Both the position numbers and the translations under genes were made by a program. Positions 53,714-64,000 of a stretch of DNA of 64,000 bases are shown here, one piece after another. Below the pieces are notes generated by a model, which was not told the DNA's origin, made no database searches, and saw only the letters and a list, made by a program, of their open reading frames with translations. Position 1 is the first letter of the stretch, and every line of letters begins with the position of its first letter. The stretch comes from Isoetes taiwanensis (taxonomy: Eukaryota > Streptophyta > Lycopodiopsida > Isoetales > Isoetaceae). Location: the NCBI GenBank assembly GCA_021234155.1, contig JAJEKV010000011.1:18990677-19054676 (forward strand), read 5' to 3'.

Positions 53714-54936
53714 TTCAATGGCAACAACATGGTGCAAAATGTCCCCCGCTCACTGAGATTCTTCGCTGCCTCCCCTACGAAATTTTCTCTCCCAGTTGCG
53801 TCGCTCTTGATCTTAGCTGCGGCATATGCACGATCGTGAGTAGAATTGAAAAGCTTGAAATGCAAAACATGATGCAGGAAGTAATATTACGATTGTTTTA
53901 TTTTTCAGGATCACTTGCAGCTTCTAAAAATCAAATTTTGGCTTCTAGAATGTTCGTGAAAAGGTAGAAGTTTATAATGTTCTATAATGTGCTGCACATT
54001 GAAGCTTATAAGAGCATTTTCTTGCTGATATGAATTGTCTCTAGGGTTCATTGTCTTTTTTCGTCTTTTATAAATTTGGTGCAGAAACAGTAACAAGAGG
54101 CAACTTGCTATGCAACCCATCTTCCCAGCTATAATCGTATGTTCCTCCTATTATTTGCACCCTAAAGGATATATAACAACTTTACCATTAAGGTCTCCAT
54201 TTCGAACTGCTAATCATTTCTTTCTTTGGCAGGAACAAGGAGAGGAGTCATCTTACTGTGCAGCCCATCTTCCCAGCGCATCTTACATTTGCAAGGTGAT
54301 TCAATCTTCCAACGTGACTGAGGTGAGGATTTTATCAAACATAGGATTGGGCCTATGGACAAACAAGTGATATCTTTGCAACTAAAGACGTGAATAAATT
54401 TCTAAGGGGAGCATTCATCAAAAAATTATTCCCTGTTAAAGTAGGCAGCCATCTAGCCATAGTTTTCTGTACTTTTATTAAAACTCAAGACTAAAAGTAT
54501 AGAAAACTAGAGCACGGCATGCATCATTAGAATTCAGTTTTCACAATTTAGATGGATTCTATAGTCATTCTACTGCTCTACATAGAAAAGCTTGACCATA
54601 AACCCTGAGAGAAAGTACTTTGCAGCTAAAAGCATAAATCTTAGGCACTTTTCAGCTGTGTTGTTAGCTCCAGCTCTCTCCAGCCTTCACGACCATGTCT
54701 CCTTTCATTCATCCTACAGGGACTAGCTCATTCAATTTATATAAGCCAATGCTGAATGCTAATGTTGATTTTAATTATTTTGTACATTAAATAAATTTCC
54801 TCTGATCATAGGTCTATCATGGAATATCCCTTTGAATCGGCAGCATAAAGCAAGGGCCATGATTTATGTAGTAGATGTTTGCATTTACTTTCTATTGCTT
54901 TTACCGCGTTCAAATTCCTTCTATGCATGAAAATCC
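53714..54936. other. Intergenic sequence
   Basis: A short internal repeat is seen near 54085-54290 (CAACCCATCTTCCCAGC and CAGCCCATCTTCCCAGC, each after an AACAAG.AG phrase). No gene is recognised. Confidence 0.45.
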
Positions 54937-55909
54937 CATCGATCCGAGCCATCGGATCGCCATTCTGGGACGGGACGAGCGCCTATATTAGGCCATTTCC
55001 ATTTTGGCTCGGTTATTGGCGTCTTCTCACAGCAGCTCTTCTTCTCCTCTCGTGGCTTCCCTCCCTTCCCGCCCCGCTGACGGTGGCGCATGAGTCTTTT
55101 TCATTTGTATTTTATGTTGTTCATGCCTTTTGTTGTTCTCGACCTATGAGTGTTGCTATTCTTATGTTTCTGTTCCATCGCCCTCCTGCTGTGTTGTTCT
55201 CCACCTGCAGGTGATGCTGTTTATTTCCACCTCGAGGGTGATGCATATTTTTACCTAATGGTTCTCCACCCGCTGGGTGATGCTTTATGCTGTGTATTTT
55301 CACCTCGAGGGTGATGCATATTTTTACATAATGGTTCTCCACCTACTGGGTGATGCTTTTTCCACCCTATGGGTGATGCTATCTTTTTCTGTTATGTTCT
55401 TTTTTCTTCTATTTTCATTTTCGGACCTTCTTGGTGCCGCTTGTGCTGTTTGTTTTCTCTGATCATTTACGGGTGTTCTTTTTTGGAGTTTTTTGGTATT
55501 GCTTGCAGGATTCCGCCGTTTTCTGCCGTCTGCTGGGGTCCTGCTCTATTTCTGTTCGCCATCATCCCTCTCCTTCGGTTCTCCATGGACATATTCGGGG
55601 GAGGCTTTCGCCGTTTCTTGGGGTCGTGCTCTATTTTGCGTTCGCCATCAACTCGTTTCTCTCCGTTCTCCAGGCAACACATTCGAGGTTGTTGGCGACC
55701 ATTTCTCATTAGGGTTTTCCTCGAAAACCCGAAAGGGCGGGGTTTTTTATCCCGATGAGAAGTTGTCGCCATTACCCTTTTATTTTGCCTTGGCACATTT
55801 CTTTTTAGGGGGTAGTCCGATATTGTTCCTATGGTCGGCTATCCCCTCTCTCTCTCCCTAGTTTTCCACACATTGTATACTGCTGCTGTGATGAATGACA
55901 AACCTATCT
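54937..55909 (+). repeat. Dispersed ~0.9 kb repeat, copy 2
   Basis: Homologous to 234-1020. The GGGTGATGC-type internal array (about 55200-55382) is longer here, with units alternating CCACCTCGAGGGTGATGC and CCACCCGCTGGGTGATGC. The 3' module contains CCC-GAAA-GGG (55728-55737) and ends in GATGAATGACAAACC. Confidence 0.75.
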
Positions 55910-57583
55910 TATTTGCAACCGATTTGAGTAGCCAGAGGTTCTAACAGCATTCATTTGCTTTGTTTTGAAATTTGAGTCTGTTGTGTCTAATTGGAAATGC
56001 GATTCAAGGAGAACTAACTCCATCCTACAGGACATATGTGAATTAGTATTTAGATTTAAGAATTTCTAAAACATCTCTTGCCATGTCTTTTAAATATTGT
56101 TTCCTTCGATAATGCCTTGATCAGAAACATTCTCATCTTCTTTCCATTTTATATGTTATAATAGGCATCATTTCTTAGTGTATAATGAGAGGGAATGTCA
56201 CTTTCATCTGGTAAATAGTTATCTACCTATTGCATTGCGTCTTCATACATTTTATGGTTGTTTCTTTTGGCTACATAAATCAAACATTGCAGCATATCTA
56301 TCTATTGCATTGCATGTTTTTGACCTTTTATGTTTGTTTCCCTTGGCTACATAAATCAAGCATTGCAGTAGAAGAAACTTACATATTTTCTATTTCAAAT
56401 ATGCACGAAATATACTTGGGTTTCATGTCTAAACACGTGATGAAGTTTGTTGGTTGAATACCCATTTGTAGCAGGTTATGTCATTTAATCCTCAATGCAC
56501 TAATGACAAGTGCATACGGTAAGGTCTAGCATGGGAAGCTTACTCTAGGTCTACCCCTGGACGAATAATATGTTGTTGCAACATGATGAGCGACACTTTG
56601 CCCTGCTATGCATTGTGCTTCAAAGGAATAGTGATTGAACTCAGGTAATCTACAATGTTTCTAAGGTTTGTCATATTCATCTTTCTAAGTTGCAACAAGA
56701 AATTAGGACTCATTGGTGTCATGGTTTAATCCAGGGAAACTAGCCTGATGCCGTTGTACATGGTACAGGACTTCAATAGTAGAGTAACAATTTGCCCATT
56801 ATGCATTGTGATTCAAGTAGAATAGTGATCATGTGTTCTTTAGTGAACAAATGCATTATTCTCTATATATAACTTTATAATATGTTTTGTTTAAACGTAA
56901 CAGCTTCGATTACTGCATTGCTGCTACACACCCCTTCCTACATTGGTGGCCATAAGTGAGAACAAGAACTTCCTAATTCAAATCAAAGGATCATCCAACA
57001 TTCTAAGGAAAATCTACAACATGAATTTGGTGAGTTCAGGTTAAGTCCACCTTATTCAACAACACCCATAATCATACTCTAAGATGCCAATTTCATCAAC
57101 CCAAACGAGCCACTGTTGAAAGAGAGATGCAGGCTAAAATACTTTTGCTTTAACCTTGCCTTGAATATCTTCAAGTAGTTCTTCAATTTGGAATTCTTGA
57201 ATTGGGGAGATTGGGCGTTGAATTCTTCCTGGACATTAAGGCATGCATTCTTCCATCGCTTCTTAAATCCTAAGAAATTCTTCTTTTTTGTTCAGGGAGG
57301 AGACTCTCTTACTTTCTCTCTCATTTTTGCTTCCCACGGGATCAAATGCAGCAGAGCTTGCTCTTTGATACCATTTTAAGTTTAGGAATCCAAGACAACT
57401 ACGATGGAATATAGTATATTGATGGATAAAAAAAACTGGTGGGACAAGCCCCACACCATAGCTTCATATAGACACGACGGTTATTAAGGACATGACTCCT
57501 TGCCTATATGGATGCCACATCATATCATATGCTGAGTTGGAGGTTGTATATTCTAACACGCCTTAGTGGTAACAAGGTGCAAA
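55910..57583. other. Intergenic sequence with a tandem duplication
   Basis: A ~77-base unit (CTATTGCATTGC...GGCTACATAAATCAA..ATTGCAG) is tandemly duplicated at about 56225-56371. A CTCTTTGATACCATTTTAAG at 57361-57380 resembles an LTR/primer-binding-site junction on the minus strand. No gene is recognised. Confidence 0.45.
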
Positions 57584-59193
57584 TGTGACGTCCCCTACTC
57601 CTTATACGATGCCCGCATCGTATTCGAAGGAGGAGCATTCCCCCTGGCAGCTGCCTGACAGGGGCCATCCACCTGACTCCACTCCCATGGGGGCAGAGCC
57701 AGCAAGGGAAGAGTGGATGTGTCATTCATCCGTCTTCCATCGGATCGACCTATCTGCGGAAGCGTAACAAACAAACGTGAGCACAACTAATAATATACAA
57801 CACAATCACCATAACAATAGCAACATCACAGAGTCAGCAATACCTTCATAACAATAATACAAAGGAAAGATCCTACCCCGGGCTCGGACTCAAGGGGGAT
57901 GACTGACGGCTAGGCCTCCAGAGTTCATTGCAGACAGAATTCATGGCAATGGATTTGGCTGGCATAGAACATGGCTTAGGGTAGTCCACTCCATCTGCCC
58001 CTCCCGTGCACACTTTGCAGAGTAGGCTGAAAAGTGTTGGGACTTGGCCGTAGCCTGCCGGGTGAATAGCCAGAGGGGCTACTACTGGCCGGGGTTGCAT
58101 CTCCCCACCCCCGGATGAGGCAGGAAGAGAGCTGCCTCTCCTCCGAGGTATCCATGCTCATCAGCAGCGCTAGAGGGCCACCGCCCCTTATTCGACTTGA
58201 ACTCTTTGGAAGGTCATATCCACCACCCCACGAAAGTGTCGAGCTCATACCTTGCCCACACGCGGTGACAAGCCATTAAGCCTAGCCGGCAAAGACCCCC
58301 GATAGGCTTTTTACTACCGGAGGGAGGGGGTCCGCGATGAGACAAGTTCCCCTTATCAACCGGCCTTGCCCCTTCACCCACAGCCAGGTGGGCTCCTGTG
58401 CACGGGCCGCAATTATGTGGGAACTAAGGTGCTATGCTAGGAGCATCTTCTACACAGCCTTTAGGTCTCTACCCCCCCTTCCCACAACAAGGAGATCACA
58501 GAGTGAAATACATGCAATATCACAGAACAGAGATAGAGAATCATATCAATCTATCTACTTAACATCCAATGTTAGGTTCATTCGTTAGAGTCTCAGATCT
58601 AGGGATCTACAAGGCTTCGAGAGATGATCTAACATACTAAACCGCATATATTGCCACGCCTAAAGACGGTTTTGCACAAATGTAACAACTAGATACCGCT
58701 CCTTGGCTTGCTCCTCGATCCTCGGAAGGCGCCCATGCTCCTGGGGATCTTGTCGAAGGCAATTTGCTACTCAAGAACTGTTGTGCAAATCCGACTTTTC
58801 GGAGCCTGGCAATGCGATTTCGAACCTTACCTTGGCCGAATTGGCCCAGGAAAGCCCTGAATGCGAAAGAGGAAAGGAAGCTCTAGAAAACCCTAATTGG
58901 CAAAGTGAAAGGAGAGCTAGGGTCTAGGGTTTTAGCCCTTATATAGACCCTATCTAGGTTAGGGCATCCACATGGGCAAATGGCTTTAAGCCATTTGGAA
59001 ATGGATGAACAAGGAACCTTTTGTTGTGTATGTTTAATTACATACCCAACATCCAAGGTTGCCCCCTAGGTGCAACCTTTAGCTCCTAGGTGCAACGTTG
59101 TCCTACTCTCAAGTACATGTCACTTGTGACATGTACGTGTGACGTGGCAGTATAATATACGTATTGGGGCATATATTATGCTGGAACGTCACA
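57584..59193 (-). repeat. 3' LTR of the second chromovirus
   Basis: The ends are TGTGACGTCCCC and GGAACGTCACA, 1610 bases. The LTR plan is shared with the first element. Left flank GCAAA would be the target duplication; the right end is not in the window. Confidence 0.85.
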
Positions 59194-59210
59194 TTCTCCC
59201 CACCTTGACT
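59194..59210 (-). other. Polypurine tract of the second chromovirus
   Basis: On the minus strand AAGTCAAGGTGGGGAGAA adjoins the LTR, as in the first element. Confidence 0.75.
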
Positions 59211-60016
59211 TGATCTTTGTCCTCGCAAGATCACGCCGCCTCCCCACCTTGGGTACTGCATATCCCGCAATTACAACGCTTACATATCCATCCATATTAT
59301 ATTAATCACCTCGGGTAATATTTATAGTTTATTTGTAATTGTACTATGGTGAGAGGCTCTTCCGTCCTCTACTTCATAATCGACTATAAACAAAATTAAC
59401 ATCAATTATAGCTTTAAGGTTTTAACTAAAAACTTCTCGTCGCCTCCTCACAACACATTATGGCAAAACTATGCGTTGTGAGTTCTTGTAGCGCTACCCT
59501 CCTGCCGCTCGGTCCTTCTAGTTGCCTGCAGGATGTACGCTACGTTAGTACATATTTAATTATTATTATAAGGGTTGGTTGTAAGGGAACCACCCATTAA
59601 ATACAATTATATGGATGCAAGGCATATCTCTCGGCATAGGAAGATTATGTTTCTCCCATCCTGGCCGAAGAGACAGCGCCCTATTATGCCTATATGCCGC
59701 TCATGCCTACACTGTAGTTGCCTGGCGTGGGACTTGGGTCCTTCCGGTATATGGGGCGTGAAGGGGCCTCCCCGTAGGCATTGACTAGAGGTGCTTTTCC
59801 TATCAATGCATACCTGAATGACCTCTTTTCTCTCGAGGTCGTCTACTTCCGTGGGACAGAAGTAGACTTCTAATCTACCTTCCACTCAAACAAGCGGAAA
59901 CGCTGGTCATGCCTACATTGACATTACACACGCCCTAGAGAGCACCGTAGTGGTCTCATCATCGGTAACAACGCATGCAACCCATGCCTGGCATAGGCTG
60001 CATGCGTAGATTAGCT
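59211..60016. other. 3' untranslated region of the second chromovirus
   Basis: Lies between the polypurine tract and the pol stop at 60017. AT-rich with short frames; no gene is seen. It matches in position the 10949-11524 region of the first element. Confidence 0.55.
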
Positions 60017-63000
60017 TTAGCTACACATGCTTAAATCTAAACCCAAATCGACATGCCTGAGCCGATTTCTTGGTTGCTGATGTCGACTACTTCGGACGAT
60101 CTTGCGACCCTTGCATTGCTCCATAAACTCGGGGTACTGTTTCTTAAGATCTGACTCAAGTACCCACGTAGCGTCTTCCACTGGTAAGTGCTTCCACTTC
60201 ACAAGGTATTGGAGGAATTTTGACCTTCTTGTCTTCTTATAAGATCTATTAAGAAGGACTTCCGGAACGATTTCAATATGCTCGTCCGTCATTTCTAAAA
60301 ACTCATTTGTCTCCAATACTTCCTCGGGGTTTGGGGTGTGCCTCTTTAGCAAACTTACGTGGAAAACCTTATGTATCTTAAGATGTGCTGGCAAGTCCAA
60401 CTTGTAGGATTGGTTACCTACCCTCTTCTCTATTCTGAAGGGTCCAGCCCATCTTGGAGCAAGCTTCTTGCAATTGCCGATGCGGAGCTTGGCCTGCTTG
60501 ACTTTGATCTTCAACCACACTTTGTCTCCCACTTCAAATTCTCTTACCGTCCCTATGCTTGTCGGGCGATGCTTTTCTGCTTCTTCTTGCTGCAAGGAGA
60601 TATCCTCTCACTTCCTCCACCAAGTCTTGCATTTCGAAAGCATCTGGCTGGAGACTTCCACCTTGGACACAGTGGTTGTGCCAAGTATCCGGGGTAAGAC
60701 ACCGATGCCCGTAATTAATCATAAAAGGACTCATCTGCGATGACTCCGCTTGGTTTGTTGTAGGCAAACTCTACTAAGTAGAGTGAAATCATCCCACTTG
60801 GATTGCTTGTTCCATACATAGCTTCTTAACATATCTTCGATGATCCTGCTTTGTCCTCTCCTCCCGACCATCTGTTTGGGGATGATACGCCGTGCTCATC
60901 GAAAAGCTTCCGTCCGGATGGTGGTGAATAGGTCCCGCCAAAAGGCACTCATAAACTTGGAGTCTCTATCCGAGATTATCTCCCTTGGCATGCCATGGAG
61001 CCTAAAAATCTCCTTAACAAATAGGTTGGTCGTGGTCTAATGTCAGATATCTGTTGTCTGCCGCACGGCACAAAGTGTGCCATCTTTGACAACTTATCTA
61101 CTACCACCATCAAGGCATCTTTGCCCCTTTGCCGTTCTTGGGAGTCCTGTAATAAAATCCATACTTATCACCTCCCACTTAGCGTTTGGCACGGGCAATG
61201 GTTCCAAGGCACCTGGGATCCGGAGCTGTTCCGCCTTTGTCTGCTGGCATATCTGGCACTCTCTAATATATCTTGCTATTTCCTTCTTCATGCCGGGCCA
61301 ATAATAACTGCTTCTAATCTTGAAATATGTCTTCATGAACCCTGCATGCCCTGCTATGGGACTATTGTGTGTATCATTCAAAATAAGCTTTCTAACTTGC
61401 GAAGATTTTGGTACACACAATTTGTTTTATAATATAGCAAGTTCCTTCCTTCTTGTAGTGCCTGAACATCTCCCTTTCCTTGTCGGTCCTGGCCTCTTTG
61501 GAAAGGCTCGCCCAAACTTCCTTGAAGTCGAGGTCCGTCGGCAATGTTTCCTCAATCTTCTTGCCAAACTCACTTACGAGTGTTGATATGGCGTTACAAT
61601 GAATTCTGGTTGCCAATGGCTTCCTGGAAAGGGCATCCGCAACCACATTGAGCTTCCCTGGCTTATAACTTATCTCAAAGTCATATTCTTCCAAGAATTC
61701 CATCCATCTCCTTTGCCTCAAATTAAGGAGCGCTCAAGCGTAAATATGTATTGGAGGCTTTGATGATCTGTGGTCTACTGGAATTTCCTTCCTAATAAAT
61801 AATGCCTCCAAATTCTTAAAGCCCTTACTATAGCCGGGGCTCCCGATCATGCGTTGGTAGGGCCTTTTGCGGGTCGTTCAACTTCTTGGAATCATAGGCC
61901 ACTACTCTTTCCTCCTGCATGAGGACTGCGCCTGTCGCTATCCTGCTAGCATCTGTTGCTACGAGCTTATCTTTGGTCGGATCTGGCAAGACCAATCGGC
62001 GCCGTCGTCAAAGCTTCCTTTAAGCGTCTCAAATGCTTTCGGGCCTTGTTTTGCCAATGGGCTGCCCAGTCTTTTATCTTCCCACCTTTTGTGAGATCCG
62101 TTAACGGCGCCGCTACCTTGGCAAAATTCCCGACAAATCTTCTATAATAGCCTGCTAGCCCTAGGAAGCTCCTCGACTTCATGCGTATTCTTTGGTGCCG
62201 CCAGCCCGATCCGGCTTCTATCTCGCAGGAGTGCGTGGAAATGCCTTATAGCTGTGATCACGTGCCCCAAGTATTCCACTCTTTCCGTTTCGGCGGCACT
62301 AGCGCCCGATAACCGCAAAGAGTTGATGCCTTCTTAACTTTTCAAGCACCTTCCTCAAGTGTTGGGCGTGCTCCTCCACGGACTTCATCAGTAAACCAAG
62401 ATATCGCCGGAAGAAGACTATGATGAAGGAATCTAGAAATTCGCGGAAGACGCCGTTCATTAACCTCATGAATGTTGCTGGCGATTAGACAATCCAAAGG
62501 GCATAACTGCAGAACTCATAGTGCCCATATCTTGTCCTGAACATTTGTCTTATGAATGTCTTCCTCCTTGATCCTAACTGGTGATATCCTCGACCGAGAT
62601 CTATTTTGGAGAAGATCTTTGCTCCCCAGAATCGATCCATTAAGTCATCCGACCTAGGCAAGGCATACTTATTTTTGATGGTGTGCTTATTTAACCGGGC
62701 GGTAATCAATGCACATCCTAAGGCTCCCATCCTTCTTCTTCACAAAGAGAATAGGGGCTCCGGAAGGGGAGACACTAGGTCTTATGAACCCTAGGTCTAG
62801 CAATTCTTGCAATCGCTTCTTTAACTCATCAACTCCTCGGTTGACATCCTATAAGGTGCCTTGCTTGTAGGCTTGGCCCCGTGTTCAAGTGCTATTTCAC
62901 ACTCAACTCCTCTATAGGGCGGAAGCTGCTTAATCTCATCGGGGAACAAGTCGGAAATTCCTCGATCAACTTTGCTATTGGCCCGGGAAGCTTGCTAGAT

Positions 63001-64000
63001 TCTTTGATCTCTTTATTTCTCTCCGGCTCCCCGATCTTGGAGCTCAAGCTTAAGGAGATAGGCCACCTGCTGCTTTCTTATGCACTTAAGCAATTTTTCA
63101 CTACTCATGCATTGCATGATTGGGGTTACTTTTTACCGCGGATTTCGATGACTTTTGCCCTCCGGCGTTGTTAAGGTCACCTTACGTTTCCCACAATCGA
63201 TGATTGCTCCCGCTGGTCCAAGATATTCCATTCCAATAATGAGATCATACTTGCCTATATTCATGACTTCCGGCTCCCAATGCAACATTAACACTGGCAA
63301 GTCTACATTGAAGTTTATTCTCTTCCCCTTTGTATGCCTAATTGCTCCATTGGCTAACACGACGGGCCCGGGCTTGGACTTTAACGGCTTTAACTTCAAC
63401 ATGCTTACCATCCTAGGGATGCAAAATTATGACCGCTTCGAGTCTATCAATACTATAAAGGATTTCTCTTGGGCTTTTCCGATCGTTGAGATCACCTTAT
63501 ATCGACTTTCTGCATTCCCTCAGATCAATAGTCGCAAAAGATGTGACACTCACCATGGATGTAATCCAGCTTCGGCCGTCGCCGTCAAGGCCCGATGGTG
63601 TCTCCCATCCCAGCCTCCGCCAATGCCGCATTCATAATCGGGGGCAATTGTTGGTCCTATGCCTCGCTGGAAGCATCTGAAACACATACCGCTTCTCTAT
63701 ACATTCCCGCTTCTTTTCCTTGGGAATGGACTGCAGAAATTGCCTCACCGCTTGGGAGTAGTTAGACTTGGCTCCTTGCTCCTTGAAGCTTACCTGTTTC
63801 TTTTCCTGCTTGCCACTACTTGTGTTGCCTTGCTTCCCATAATTTGAATTGTACTGCGTCTTGCTAGCTACTGGGCTTGCCGCCCTTGGGCTATAGCCTA
63901 TTGCTCTTCCCCTTATCCTGGAAATATTCTTTGCCTTGATGCACGCTCTTGTGGACTGTTCCTTGCAAACTTATGGCCTTTGCTTACGCCTCGACCACGG
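60017..64000 (-). pseudogene. Second chromovirus gag-pol, heavily frameshifted
   Basis: Pieces in order from the window end: a knuckle-like CFRC (about 63655-63690), a protease-region NIGKYDLIIGMEYLGPAGA (about 63220-63290), reverse transcriptase FSKIDLGRGYHQ and [10 protein letters not shown] (62530-62640), [19 protein letters not shown] (62110-62180), RNase [19 protein letters not shown] (about 61615-61675), integrase zinc region [11 protein letters not shown] (about 61230-61260), core pieces, then the C-terminus and chromodomain LNRSYKKTRR, FLQYLVKWKHLP and ATWVLE (60150-60270). More than ten frame changes are visible. Domain order equals the first element. Indel clustering at CG-rich sites leaves open how many breaks are real. 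Confidence 0.8.

Larger units (their letters stand above)
57584..64000 (-). mobile_element. Second chromovirus, 3' part, runs past the window
   Basis: A 3' LTR (57584-59193) and polypurine tract are followed by a minus-strand pol with chromodomain and, at the window end, the start of the gag knuckle region. It is related to the first element in LTR landmarks (GGCATAGAACAT, TCCACTCCATC.GCCCC) and in protein (QYLVKWKHLPVEDATWV in both). Its 5' half, where H3 would be, lies outside the window. Confidence 0.85.

Overview
This window reads as nuclear DNA of a land plant, most likely a fern or another non-seed plant. It is dominated by retrotransposons and holds one clearly intact host gene, a secreted class III peroxidase with three introns. 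The plant call rests on that gene, on two chromovirus-type Ty3/gypsy elements primed by initiator-Met tRNA, and on L1-type elements with plant ORF1 features. The non-seed-plant leaning comes from a short fragment of plastid-type rpl21, a gene found in plastid genomes of ferns and bryophytes; it is an inference.

Layout. 0-8 kb: a dispersed ~0.8 kb repeat, a decayed transposon-type gene (GHTHDQID-type domain) and an L1 ORF1 retrocopy, all broken. 8.0-29.1 kb: a non-LTR element that seems to encode only an ORF1-like protein. It is split by a chromovirus (9334-28686) flanked by the 5-bp duplication GACCG. The chromovirus lies on the minus strand. In sense order it has a 5' LTR (28686-27100), an iMet primer-binding site, a long leader, five extra reading frames (A to E), gag-pol with a chromodomain integrase, a polypurine tract and a 3' LTR (10932-9334). 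A run of 13 N at 22364 separates two near-identical ~6.1 kb blocks, which look like unmerged overlapping contig ends. The true element is probably one copy of about 13.3 kb.

The main discovery: extra ORF B of this chromovirus ends in a histone H3 fold (minus strand, about 25079-25378). It carries H3 signatures such as [33 protein letters not shown] and [12 protein letters not shown] appears to be the C-terminal half of an A-B fusion with a charged helical linker and an ARKS motif. The same element carries an integrase chromodomain, a module family known to read methylated H3 tails. I know of no described LTR retrotransposon with a captured histone.

29-36 kb holds direct and inverted repeats and a Helitron helicase remnant. 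37-38.7 kb is the peroxidase gene. 41.7-44 kb is a broken LINE whose 3' end shares a hairpin-plus-microsatellite tail with several non-autonomous elements in the window; stem pairs change together and stable tetraloops replace one another. 45.8-46.7 kb collects fragments of host genes (kinase exon, plastid rpl21, a possible QWRF-type exon). 49.8-53.7 kb is a nearly full-length L1 ORF2 with poly-A. 54.9-55.9 kb is a second copy of the first repeat. 57.6-64 kb is the 3' part of a related, more decayed chromovirus that runs off the window before any H3 region would appear.

Several regions (17.1-22.4 kb, 41.7-43.8 kb, 60-64 kb) are dense in one- and two-base indels. Some frameshifts there may be consensus errors rather than real decay.
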